Of a DNA stretch of 64,000 nucleotides, positions 9,829-19,755 are shown in pieces. This stretch comes from Bimastos eiseni (lineage: Eukaryota; Annelida; Clitellata; Crassiclitellata; Lumbricidae). The translations under genes were made by a program, and so were the position numbers. Position 1 is the first letter of the stretch; each line of letters begins with the position of its first letter. The DNA lies in the NCBI GenBank assembly GCA_959347315.1, contig OY365806.1, positions 51,016,068-51,080,067 of the forward strand. Direction: 5' to 3'. The notes beneath the pieces are model-generated. The model was given only the letters and a program-made list of their open reading frames with translations. It did no database searches and had not been told where the DNA came from.

Positions 9829-12051
9829 TTAACCCTTTTCGTGTGGAATTAAATTTTTCTTAACCCGCCGTCCTTGTGGAATTATTTCTCCCAAATTTTT
9901 TTTTTTTATTTCTTGTTTGACTTCACTAAATTGTTCCAATATGAATGCTTGTTCCAAAATCCAAGTAAAAGTCTCACAAAGTTATTTTTTCTTCAGAAAT
10001 GTCTATTAGTGTGATATACTTCGAAGCACGGAGCTGCGCACAAACCAACATCACACTCGACACACTGGTACCGCGTCTCTTTACGTACTTTCTTCCCATT
10101 CTTAGTTTGAGATGAACAAACTATGCAGACTCTTTGTGCATTGATCTTCTTAGCACTAGCAGGTACATATTTGGGGAAATGATGGCCTGTCAATCGTAAA
10201 GGATCACCTCCTGAAAGGGCTGATGGGCGTCCACGTCGGACTTGTTCCTCTGGCACGTGATACTCCTGTAGCAACCTCTCAATGAGTTGCAATCGAAACT
10301 GGATATGAGTAATTTTCTTTGGGTTGTGTTTCTTGAAAAGTATATAGCAGTTCAATGAGATTTTGTTGAGTAGATGACGGAAGAGTTTTTTATACCACAC
10401 CTTGTGACGTTTTCTCTCAGATGGATAGGAGGTCAGCATTTGATCAGAAACATCGACTGCACCCATGTTTGCATTATAGTCACAAATTACAACGGGCTTC
10501 TTTCGTGTACCACCATGCCCAGCAACATCTTGAACTGCTCCAGTGTGGAATGTAGACAGCATTGAAACGTCTTTCTTATCGTGCCACTTCAGAGCCATCA
10601 ATTTCCCACAATAACGTGTGACAACTTGACCACGAGCTATTTTCTTCTTTAGTTCTTGAGGGATATTTCTTCTATTTAAACGAACAGTCCCAACCGCATC
10701 AGTATCATTTTCAACAAGTTGTCTGAATAATGTTGGAGATGTATAGAAATTATCCATATACACTGTGTAACCTTTTCCAAGCAAATCCTGTAGCAGAGTT
10801 ATGACGATTCTGGAAGTCTTCAGATTATCTTTGGATTGCTCCAACTCCATTGCCGTTCCTAAGTGTATGAATTCCTTCCAAATGTACCCGCTACCCGATT
10901 CAGAGAGGATATAAGATTTCAGACCAAATCTCGCTCTTTTCAGCGGAATGTACTGTTTCATGGCTAAGCAGCCCTTCCAGAGCATAAGTGACTCATCGAT
11001 TGCTATATTCTGATCTGGTGTGTAGATTACAGAGAATCTGGAAGTAATGGCTTCAAAAATTGCCTTCACTTTGTTGTATGATTTCTCGACTTTTGATGTT
11101 GTTTCTGGAAGAGTGGTACTATCAACAAAATGTAAACATCTCATAAGATTCAAGAAGCGATCGATCTTCATGATACGACTTATGTACGGTGTGGATAACA
11201 AAGGTTTGGTACTCCAATGCATTGCACTTTCCGGTTTCTGGACTATACCTTGATAGAGAATTAGTGCCAGAAGCACCTTTATCTCACCCGAATTAGTGTC
11301 CGTCCAGTTATTCAGTCGTGATCTTCGTTTCAGCCGTTGCCCAGAAAGCTGAACATAACGACGATTTGTTTTGGTAACGATGGTTTCAACAATGTCATCA
11401 GTCATGAAAATTTCAAAATATTGAAGGGGATCATCAGGTGCATCTACCGGAATGTTCATGCCTGGTGTACCTGTAAAGGGCAGTTGTTGACGTCCAGGTT
11501 GCTGTTCGATAGTCCATTGGAATTGTTCGTCATCATCCACACCTACATCGTAATCAACAGTGTTGTCACTGTCTTCATCGTCACCTTCTAACTCATCTTC
11601 GGAACTTTCGTCATCATCAGAATCTATAAGATCTTCCTCGTCAGAATTTGTAATATGTTGCAAAGCAGCAGCTAGTTCAGCGGCGCTGAGCTTTCTTTTT
11701 TTATTCAAAGTCTCTGTATTAGACATAACTGTGACTAGAAAAAAGTCAGATTATTGTATAATAAAACAGTAATATGAATAGATATTCGCCCGAAGTCCAC
11801 AACAAAATTCGGAAGTGTGTCCGACGATGTTGAAGAGTAAATACACCAAGAGCTGCTTTGTTTGTCGAAATTTTACTAACCACTGCTGTCATCTACCGAA
11901 TCAAAACGCAAAAACCATGTTAGAACGTAATATTACGGCCATCACAGTGCGTAGAAGTCAAAGGCTAATAAAAACGTAATATTACGTTCCGCACAATGAC
12001 GTCCGGTTTGGCGCAAACGTAATATTACGTTCCGCACACGAAAGGGGTTAA
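9829..12051 (-). mobile_element. Complete piggyBac transposon PB-B, inside the hAT
   Basis: Target site TTAA at 9829-9832 and 12048-12051. Inverted tips are CCCTTTTCGTGTG on the left and CCCCTTTCGTGTG from the right. Near the right end a palindromic motif, AACGTAATATTACGTT, recurs three times (the outermost copy as ACGTAATATTACG), while the left end has two copies of a TGTGGAATT-type motif. At 2.22 kb with an intact gene it is the youngest and best preserved element of the stack. Confidence 0.93.
9993..11726 (-). CDS. piggyBac transposase (PGBD4-like), intact, 577 aa
   Basis: This enzyme cuts and pastes the surrounding element at TTAA sites. The start at 11726 is the first ATG (MSNTETLNKKRK). 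Domains in order: an acidic Asp/Glu/Ser-rich N-terminus (about residues 28-68); the N-domain with RFLNLMRCLHF (about 190-200); a DDD core with Asp244 in IAIDESLML, Asp325 in VYMDNFYTSP and Asp425 in MGAVDVSDQ; and a C-terminal cysteine-rich zinc module (about 532-575) with CIVC, CVEC, CAAPC and a His. The equivalent insect enzyme is about 590 residues, so length is normal. No stop, frameshift or missing key residue was found. Its two ends are present, so the copy may still be mobile. It interrupts the hAT transposase gene. Confidence 0.95.
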   Translation of the reverse strand: MSNTETLNKKRKLSAAELAAALQHITNSDEEDLIDSDDDESSEDELEGDDEDSDNTVDYDVGVDDDEQFQWTIEQQPGRQQLPFTGTPGMNIPVDAPDDPLQYFEIFMTDDIVETIVTKTNRRYVQLSGQRLKRRSRLNNWTDTNSGEIKVLLALILYQGIVQKPESAMHWSTKPLLSTPYISRIMKIDRFLNLMRCLHFVDSTTLPETTSKVEKSYNKVKAIFEAITSRFSVIYTPDQNIAIDESLMLWKGCLAMKQYIPLKRARFGLKSYILSESGSGYIWKEFIHLGTAMELEQSKDNLKTSRIVITLLQDLLGKGYTVYMDNFYTSPTLFRQLVENDTDAVGTVRLNRRNIPQELKKKIARGQVVTRYCGKLMALKWHDKKDVSMLSTFHTGAVQDVAGHGGTRKKPVVICDYNANMGAVDVSDQMLTSYPSERKRHKVWYKKLFRHLLNKISLNCYILFKKHNPKKITHIQFRLQLIERLLQEYHVPEEQVRRGRPSALSGGDPLRLTGHHFPKYVPASAKKINAQRVCIVCSSQTKNGKKVRKETRYQCVECDVGLCAAPCFEVYHTNRHF

Positions 12052-12946
12052 GTCCTCTAGCTTTGATGAAATTGACAACACTGACCACTGGGCCAACAAT
12101 ATGTTTGAGGTCCAACACAGATTTACACAAGCTTTCTTGATGAATAATGCAATGCAGAGACAACATAGAATGGGAAGAATTAACACCTGAAACTTTGTCT
12201 TTCATTTTCCTCAGCAAACCAACATTTTTCCCAGTTAAACTGGGGGCCCCATCTGTTGTTACATTCACAAGCTTATCCCATGGCAATCCAAATCTTTCAA
12301 TGCAACTACTGACACTTTCAAACAAATCATCTCCTGTTGTGGTGTCCTTTAAGTGTTCTACTGATAACAACTCTTCAGTGATGACAAATTTGTCATCAAT
12401 TCCTCTGATAAATATGAGCAGTTGAGCAGTATCACTGATATCTGTGCTCTCATCTAGTGCCAATGAATACCACAGGAATGACTTGATTCTAATACCAAGC
12501 TGGTCTGTAAGATCTTCAGATATACACTCAATCCGGCGAACTACCGTTCTTCTTGACAGTGATATACTTTCAAACTTTTTTTTGCTCTCTGGGCATAAAA
12601 TATCGGACACGGCAATCATGCAATCCTTCAAAAACTCGCCTTCTGAAAATGCTTTTGATTGCTTAACAATCTTATGAGAAAGCACAAAACTGGCCATTGT
12701 GGCAGCTTCTTGTACAGCTGATTGCTTCACAAAAAATGTTTGTTCATGTTTTAATTTTTGAACCAAGTCATCAGCTTTTGCTGGTAATTCAGTTTCTTTT
12801 AAGTTATTTCCAAAACCGCTGTGTTTGCTTTGAAAATGCCGTTTTAGATTGAACTCCTTAAAAACCGCCACCGCGTCTCGGCATATTAAGCACACTGCTT
12901 TACCGTTAAAATTTGCGAAAAAATATTTTAAATTTAAAAAAATCAC
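11942..12946 (-). pseudogene. hAT transposase, N-terminal half (ZBED5/GTF2IRD2-like)
   Basis: A BED-type zinc finger is visible near the start: CLICRDAV, then HFQSKH. After it come the RNase H-like blocks: LALDESTDISDTAQL with a catalytic-type Asp, VTTDGAPSLTGKNVG and HCIIHQESL. The hAT sequence proper ends at 12052, where the TTAA of PB-B begins; residues read below that are PB-B end sequence. Across the insertion FIKARG resumes as LNHRQF, a junction conserved in this family, so excision would restore the frame exactly. The ATG used lies a little inside the element; an earlier start is possible. Confidence 0.87.
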
Positions 12947-13681
12947 GCACTTTTAGCAGAAAATATTAAAAAAATAAATAAGCTAAACTGCTAAAACAAA
13001 CAAATACATGTTACCAAGGACTTTAGAGTTTAGATAGCTAGACAGGGAATATCCTATCTAAGCTTAACAATTGAACGGTACTGCGAGAATTAAACGTGGC
13101 TTTGCCATTAATATAGCTAATACCATTGATCTCTTTATAGATCAGTGGGCTTTACCCAACTGGAAATTTTGTATTTATCGTTTCATTTTATTATTAATTA
13201 ACTTTAGCTTTTTGTCGAAAGTAAAAGGGATATTTATATTTTATTTATTTTTAATAAAGTATTCTTACATGAAATCATTAAAATGAAATGAAAGAACACT
13301 GATAATTTAATCACAAAAGCTTTGCGATTAAATTGTTGATGTTTATCGAGAATGCAAGGCAAAGCTACGTTTAAATCTCGGATGTGCCGTCGATTTCGCG
13401 AGATTGGAGATCTACGTATTAATAATCTAAGCATGTTACAATCACACGCTATCAAAACCGGAAGCGGGTGTAAACATCAAAGATAGTAAAGTAAGTAAAC
13501 TTATACAGATCAATAATTATTTAAATTACAATGATCCTATAGGTAAGATAAGTAAGTCAATCGGCACAAGTAATGCATTCCTATCTGGAAAATGTTTGGC
13601 TGTCTGATGAGATTTTTGGGGCCGGTCAAAACGCGTGTGCGGGCCGGATCCGGCCCGCGGGCCGTAGTTTGCCTACCTCTG

Positions 13682-14504
13682 GCCTAGATCATCTGTTGTA
13701 CTCCAGTAATCTCGCTCTTGCGGTAGGCTGTTATATCCCGACAGAAGAACAATCCCAACAAACTTCCGAACTTCTTCGCACGATGTTACAAAAGTGGGAT
13801 CATTCCGATCTTGATGGACATAGAGTTCAGTCTGCACTTTTAGGTTGTCAAACAACTCAGGTCCACAAAATAGGTCAAATAACTCCAGGGGTGTCTTGTG
13901 AATAAGTTCTGGGTGCAAGTTAGCTATTTTTGGCAGCATACTAGATGGAATTTCAGATAAGTATCTGTCGGCAGGTTTCCAGGCTAAACTGCTGATCTGG
14001 TGACTTCTACCTCGTTTTGGTATTTTACCAACTTTTTTACTCAAAGAAGCATCATCATCATTGTCACTGAAAATGCAGGTAGGCTGCGATGTTCTTTTCT
14101 TCTTAGAGGGTTTCGTCAGGAGATCTGGACTGAGTCACAACCACATCATGATCTCGACTGTGAACTGGCTTTCGTGACCTCGTTTTCCGTTTTGTTTCTG
14201 CTACTTCCAGCTGACCATTATTTGTTTCAGTGGTCTTTTTTGTATCATCACCACCTGTGAAAACATGAAGTTCTCCACATACATCTGCAGGCTCCACAGC
14301 TGTTAAATTGTCCTCGTCGATCGCTTCGACTTCGCTGTCTGCACCGTCATTCGGCGGGAGGATGCATATTTCCAGAACACTATCATCATCATCTGAGTCT
14401 TTGTCACTGCCAGAATCTCTAAGAACTGCTTCAACAGCCTCTTTCAGTGTAAAATATTTTATTCTAGGCATCCTAAAATACACAGTGAAAAAGAAATTGT
14501 ACAA
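13682..14504 (-). pseudogene. PB-A transposase, N-terminal part, one frameshift
   Basis: The start at 14504 is upstream of MPRIKYFTLKEAV; 14471 would also serve. An acidic N-terminus rich in Asp/Ser is followed by the piggyBac N-domain (HPELIHKTPLELFDLF, FVGIVLLSGYNSLP, RDYWST). A small indel near 14110 shifts the frame between the acidic segment and a basic KPSKKKR segment, so even without the hAT this copy would be disrupted. The protein joins the C-terminal part at 8769. Confidence 0.82.
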
Positions 14505-15116
14505 CGTTTCATCATCGCTGTTGGTCTTGTTGAATGGAATTTTGAATCATGCGTGGCAAACCCAAAAAGAAACTGGGTACTACATATGTGATAATATTAT
14601 ATTTTGGAGCTAGATTATTTCACATGCCATAATGTCTCAAATAATGTCATTGTGGAGTTACAAAAGGCACTTGTGGAGTTATACAATGCAGTTTTCAGTA
14701 CCAACTCAAAATAATGGTCCGCATAGTGACAGTGACCCAACGTTCCCAAAGTGGAACACATTTGAAATCAGCTACATTGCTCATGCATAAAGCACTACCA
14801 CTGAAAAGTTTGACTATACACTAGCACTATAAACACAGTTTATTCAAAATGTACAATAAAAACAATTAATTGTCACGTACCTGTATCATACAGTTATTTT
14901 TAATATTTAGATGCAAACATGTCAATATTCGTCCGATTCGCACCACAATTATAATTATATTGACCAAAACAGACTCGATATAAAAGTACATAAACACGCC
15001 TACAGCATTAATCAAGATGATGAATATTCATGACAACGACTCATAGTCTGTTTCACTGCCCAGCAGCTGTTTTACAATATGTTCCACTTTGGGAACGTTG
15101 GAATGATAAAGGTTAA

Positions 15117-15487
15117 GGACCTGTGAGACTGTTCGTTTTGCTGGAGATGTCAGAGGATAATTGCAAATGAATGGGAATTCTAGTGCATTCGTCAGTGATG
15201 CTTCAGGGATGAAAATGAATTTGAATTCCATCTAACTTCACAGGCATTATTTATTACCATGCAGGTAATGGCTGACTTGGTATTTATGCAGAACTGTTAA
15301 TGATGATGCTTGTACTGTGAACACTGATAAACAGTGCCCATACTCGCGGCCAACATGACATTTTGAATATTACTAGTTTCACGGAGCATTGCTGGTTCTA
15401 CAGTGGAGGCCAGTAAGGGTCAGCTTGGAAAATTCTAGAGCCGACGCGGTCTCGGAGTATGTCTAGATCAATTATTAATAAACTCAC
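15117..15487. other. Intron 1 remnant between PB-A and exon 1
   Basis: Non-coding. The - strand frame at 15028-15231 crosses the PB-A end and is a chance reading of its inverted repeat. Confidence 0.6.
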
Positions 15488-15701
15488 CATCAACAATGAA
15501 GTTCTTTGCCATTCTGCTCAAGCATCGCTTCTCGTTCTCTGTTTTGTTTCCTACGTACGTGCCCGTTTTCAGATAGATAGTTAAGTCTTCAAAATAAACG
15601 CTCTTCGTCGTATCGGTGTGATCCGTAGCCTCCATTTTCAAATTAAACGAATTTCTGACTGACTGAACTAGGCCTAAGTTTACTTTTAACGACGCACTCA
15701 T
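15488..15701 (-). pseudogene. Integrase gene exon 1 (GIN1-like N-terminus)
   Basis: Coding from an ATG at 15701 or, more likely, 15635 (MEATDH) to a strong donor G|GTGAGT at 15488. The motif LTIYLKTGTY followed by a basic stretch ending KNFIVDG matches the pre-zinc-finger region of GIN1/Ginger integrases. It ends in phase 1 and joins exon 2 in frame across 8.3 kb. Confidence 0.68.
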
Positions 15702-15775
15702 AACAAAGATTATAGAATCCATAATTATATCCATGGAACATCATACTCATGTATGGATATATTATCTGTGTTGTC

Positions 15776-15868
15776 CCGGACATAATTTCATGATCCTATT
15801 AATAGTCTGGCTTGACAGTTGCAGTATTATTAGGACACAATTTCATGCCGGACAGAATCTCATGCGAC
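15776..15868 (-). repeat. Short repeat cluster, possible right end of the integrase element
   Basis: GGACACAATTTCATGC and its variants occur as a pair at 15833-15866 and a single at 15776-15796. They are inverted relative to 369-463. A related copy in the opposite sense occurs at 16013-16030. Confidence 0.4.
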
Positions 15869-16379
15869 ACCGGCCACTATTGGTCAGCCGGCCGGCCGGT
15901 GGTCAGCCGGTCGGTCGCACCTTCCCTACCCTGGATAAGCCTAGACCCCAACCCCTCTGATAACCGGTTTAATCTGGTTCAACGTCACAGTCCACAGGTA
16001 TGAAATCCTTAACAGGCATGAAATTATACAGGTATATGTCTGCCCTGACAGTTCTGTGAGGAACCAACTTCCTCACGATATCCTTCAATATAATATGGAT
16101 CTTAGCATCGTGCAGGCTCAGTCTTCACTTTCAGATGAACTGAGGCTGTACAAGTGTGCATCCTTGATTTCGTGCTGGTGTCGTAATTTTATTGAGTGAT
16201 GATAGTTGACAAGCATACCGTTTAGAAAATGAATATTTCTTTGCTGTACAAGGATTCTTTCTGCAAGCGGACACATAGTTGGAACTAGTAAATTGCAAGA
16301 ATGTTTCTAACCAATCTAGCAAATCATCTGCATTATCAGATTTTAAACGAATTGTTCCGAAAGAAGGAAGAGCACAGTG

Positions 16380-17045
16380 CTGATCGCAAAATCCTTCAAC
16401 TTTCTTGAAATCTTTAATCTTCATACAATTAATTGAGAGATGACCATAATAGGGTACCATCTCTTCATCGACACTCAGACATTTGCTAAGACTGCCGGAC
16501 ACTTTTGTTCAAAGGTCATTGCCTGTGTAGCTTGTCGTTTGCAGCCACTTCATCATTACCTGCCAGATGAATGTACTTCTTTATTTCTAGGAACCATTTC
16601 CAAGACACGTGGGACGACACTAAAGGTATCTTGACATCTTTAGCTCTATCTATTCCAATACATGCGTTCACGAGGCAACGAGTGCTAGCTGCTAAGCAAA
16701 ATAATGCCAACAAAAACATGTAGGTCTGCCAAATCTAATGTAAACTGTGTTATTCTTCTGTCGAGCATAAGTTTATCGAATGGTTTTCCTGACAATAATA
16801 TTTCTAAGGTACTCATTGTAGTACTTAAAGAACACTTCAAACTGTTCATATGGTGACATGCCAATTAGTTCAGGATGTCCCTTTCCAACTTTCTCAAGTT
16901 CAGCAGTACCTATTACATGTCTGTATCCTATTTTCTTGGCCCATTTCGCTTGAGATATAGTGCCCTCTTTCGGTTTGTTTACCTTTGGAGCGCAACAGAT
17001 TCTTGTGTTGTCGTTTTCATCTTCCGGTCCTCTATCCATTAAAAA
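16380..17045 (-). pseudogene. Decayed piggyBac transposase fragment PB-C
   Basis: Reading down the - strand: GHPELIGMSPYEQFEVFF (N-domain), LADLHVFVGIILLSS then a stop then HSLPRERMYW, WKWFLEIKKYIHLAGND, and in another frame KCLSVDEEMVPYYGHLS holding the first catalytic Asp. The order is that of piggyBac, interrupted by at least one stop and two frame changes. The part after about 16420 does not follow the family. The upstream end is cut at about 17045 by a LINE fragment. Confidence 0.75.
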
Positions 17046-17520
17046 AAGAAACTGGCCCAGCAACATCAAATCCAAGAACACCATCAACAATCTTATTTCC
17101 ATCCTCTTGTTGTCTTCCTCTGATATTTATTTTCATTCCGTACCTACTGGTTACTCTGTTCAAACTATCCATTAACTCCTTCAGTCCTTTGTCACTGCTT
17201 GCCACCATTGCCTTGTCATTAGCATATCTTACAGATTTTATCATTTGGCCTCCCACCTTTATTCCTTCTTCTACATCTCTTATAAGTGCCTCTTCATATA
17301 TGATGTACAGTAAGAGACGACAGTAGACCCTTCTTACCCTTCTTCCTATTTTACAACCTTCTGATATATTTTCACATATCCTTACGAAAGCCGTCTGCGT
17401 GTTGTACAAGTTCCATATCAGCCTCCTATCTCTCCAGTCTACTCCCAAGTTTGTCAAGATATCCATAATCTTACCCCAATTTACCCTGTCGAATGCAAAT
17501 AATCCGTCCCTATGAAGTGT
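17046..17520 (-). pseudogene. Non-LTR reverse transcriptase fragment
   Basis: FAFDRVNWGKIM, NLYNTQTAFVRI, GCKIGRRVRR, GIKVGGQMIKSVRYANDKAMVA and LNRVTSRYGMKINI are RT blocks of the LINE group often annotated as craniofacial development protein 2-like. The YADD box reads YAND. Both ends are missing. Confidence 0.75.
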
Positions 17521-19250
17521 GACAAACTCCCATCCTGACCTAGATTTCCGGGGTCTAACCTATCTTGGGTCGACTGCAGGCAGGGTTCTATACACCAGGA
17601 GGCCGATAGTATACACGCCCCATGGTCAAGTGAGGACTCGTGGTTAGTGAGTCCCAGTTCTAGCTTAGGGAGTTTTTGCCCCTCCCGGAATGGTGTTCAG
17701 GTGGCCCAATAGGGGAAGCACCCCGGCTGGAGCGAGCCCACATTTGATAGACGTGTTTCTTTCTATATATTAGTACAAAATAACAGCAAATGCCAACTAT
17801 TTGTTAATATTAATGTATCTCTTTGAAATGATCAAACACAGTCTCAGCGATGCCACACAATTTTAACCCTACGTTAATAAGAGTCAAAGAGCCTATACGT
17901 GGCCACTTCAAACGACTCTGAGGCGATCGCCTACCTCAGGCCAAACAAAGTATATTTCAAAGAGCACTTGCCTCTGCTTATACCTAAAGCTAAAGTTCAT
18001 GCAGTCTGATATAAATGCTTGTTTCTGAAGATATGCAACTTAGTTTCACTTCATTTTGCAAGGAAATGCTCCAGGGTTTGACTGTTCTTGTGCTGAAGAC
18101 AAAGACAACGCAAAGATGTAACTCTCAAGCATAGAATTTTGATATAAGTAGGCCAGATATCGAGTTTCTTGGACTTTTTGACTTGTTGGTGGTAGTAAAC
18201 TCTTGTTGCATTTTCAACTGTGTAGAAGCCGGTAATGAAACCGAGAACTTGAAAATGGTATCTCCAATTTGTTTATAGCCATCTTGGCTTCCTATAAAAC
18301 TGACGATAGACATCAAAACCGATAGTTTCCATCACCTTCAGCTTGAAGAAAGTCTGCTAATGCACCAGTCCATTCTCCAATGTAGGGGTAAATGCTGGAA
18401 ATTGTGGGCCTTATGGCAGATGCTACCAAATTTAACCTGATGATACCTATGACCATAATACATTCAGACACACCTATTCCCAACATTCTGAGATGAACCA
18501 GTGATTTATCACAAATTTACAGTCGCTAGAACCGTGTCTATTCAAATTCTAGTGACGTCATACACGATCTATGTTCAACATCAGAGGAGTCCAAGATATG
18601 AAACATTATTGACTAATGAAAAGCACTGAATAATCACTCAGTAGCACTGAATGAAACAGGAAATATCATCATAAGTCTATTAACTAGTTCTAACGCTGAG
18701 AAGTGGGTTTTCTGGAAATCTTGCTGGGCATCTTTAAGAGAGTTTAGACACACTAAGAGAGTGTGCTGTATAGTTGCTTTGAGACATCTGCAGCTGAATT
18801 TGTTCTTTACTCACATTTTATTAGGGGAGCCAAATCAATGCTTGAGCAACCCAGTTCAAGCATTGAGAGTGCTCTAGTTTCCAGGGCTCCCTATAGATCG
18901 ATGCCTTTGGTCATCCGCACTAAACGATCTCTACAATATTTTGTGGCCAAATTATTTCAAACGTCCTATAAACTAGCAGTTATGATGATAAACTGCATCC
19001 ATGACACATAGATCTCTTGCAAACTCAATCTACAGCTTACTTGTCACTTATGATGTGTGTCATAGGTAGTCGACAGTTTCTTTTGAACAAGACTTGACTT
19101 TGTTGCGTCAATCATATGAATTCTGCTAACATATGGATACTGTTTTGGTATATGTTCATATTTCTCAAAGTCTGCAACTTTTGAAAAATAACGAATGTGT
19201 TCTAAATTCAAATGGATCGGAAAATTTCTGCCTCGTAGAACAATAACATG
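17521..19250. other. Gene-free stretch
   Basis: 17550-17760 is a GC-richer block of unknown repeat type. The rest is AT-rich without recognisable coding, RNA gene or inverted-repeat element. Short open frames at 18125-18316 and 18763-19011 carry no motif. Confidence 0.45.
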
Positions 19251-19252
19251 CT

Positions 19253-19590
19253 TCACAAATCTTTTTCTTTGATTACTTTTAATATGTTTGTGTTACAGGT
19301 AGGCCTATACTCTTTCCTGCATTTTTCATAAATTTCTATTGGTAAATTGTCTGCAAAATGTTTTGAGATATCTTTGTGAATGAAATGTCTTTGTTGTTTC
19401 GATGTTTCATTCAGACTTTTAACACCCTCCTCAAAAAGAAGCCGAGAGTAGCCATTCTTTCTACACAGAATGCAAAACTCGTAGTCCAGCTGTAGAGTAA
19501 TGTAAATCAAGGACGGATAATGGCTTGGTTCTCGTGCCATTCTCATGGCACGAGAGGTATTTACTGTAAATATGAAAGCAAACAATTTAT
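19253..19590 (-). CDS. Hypothetical ORF fragment with a Cys pair
   Basis: The - strand frame contains YEFCILCRKNGYSRLLF and CRKEYRPTCN, a Cys pair followed by a Cys/His-poor helical segment. This layout resembles first exons of uncharacterised transposon-associated proteins. The upstream part of the open frame belongs to the LINE repeat at 19600-19750, so only about 110 residues are relevant. I cannot name it. Confidence 0.3.
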
Positions 19591-19599
19591 TAACAAGAC

Positions 19600-19755
19600 T
19601 AGAATTGGGGCAAGCACATGGCAAAGGGATTTTATTAATCTGAATTGAGGGCAATAGAATTGGGGCAAGCACATGGCAAAGGGATTTTATTAATCTGAAT
19701 TGAGGGCAATAGAATTGGGGCAAGCACATGGCAAAGGGATTTTATTAATCTGACT
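19600..19755. repeat. 55-bp tandem repeat, about 2.8 copies
   Basis: The unit starts AGAATTGGGGCAAGCACATG and includes GGGATTTTATTAATCTGA. Copies are nearly identical. It lies at the truncated 3' side of the LINE linker region and re-reads the same LIKSLCHVLAPI coding stretch. Confidence 0.85.

Larger units (their letters stand above)
8778..13681 (-). mobile_element. hAT transposon inserted in PB-A
   Basis: The 8-bp target duplication GCCTAGAT is perfect (8770-8777 and 13682-13689). Inverted ends are CAGGGATGGGCAAACT on the left and CAGAGGTAGGCAAACT read from the right. The element is 4904 bp with PB-B inside and about 2.7 kb without it. It carries one transposase gene of the ZBED5/GTF2IRD2 type on the - strand. 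Confidence 0.92.
7453..15116 (-). mobile_element. piggyBac transposon PB-A, interrupted by a hAT
   Basis: The ends are TTAA at 7453-7456 and 15113-15116, with 14-bp inverted repeats just inside: CCTTTATCATCCCA on the left and CCTTTATCATTCCA read from the right (13 of 14 equal). Inner inverted motifs containing TTCCCAAAGTGGAA occur near 7591, 14741 and 15082. The element sits in intron 1 of the integrase gene. Without the hAT inside it would be about 2.75 kb, normal for piggyBac. Confidence 0.9.
2375..15701 (-). pseudogene. Ginger/GIN1-type integrase gene, multi-exon, disabled
   Basis: Nine probable exons on the - strand read as one integrase-like protein. In order they give an N-terminal leader resembling human GIN1, an HHCC zinc finger (H-x4-H, then C-x2-C in CAPC), the integrase core, a GPY module with a KPYI end, and a C-terminal extension I do not recognise. 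Such a gypsy-like integrase on its own is the hallmark of Ginger DNA transposons and of GIN1. The gene is broken: the second catalytic Asp is Val (IIAVQGREF), the catalytic Glu is Val (GQAVRTNQT), exon 4 has lost one base, exon 8 has a one-base shift, and the core end expected between exons 4 and 5 is missing. Intron 1 (15487-7175) holds a nested stack of three transposons. Nearly all splice borders are good GT-AG sites with matching phase, so decay seems recent. It may be a dead element or a dying host gene. Confidence 0.72.

Noticed and set aside
15028..15231. 67-residue - strand frame
   Set aside because: It crosses the right end of PB-A and reads its inverted repeat and flank; no homology.
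16131..16380. C-terminal part of the PB-C open frame as piggyBac
   Set aside because: After PYYGHLS the sequence no longer follows the family; probably chance or another repeat.
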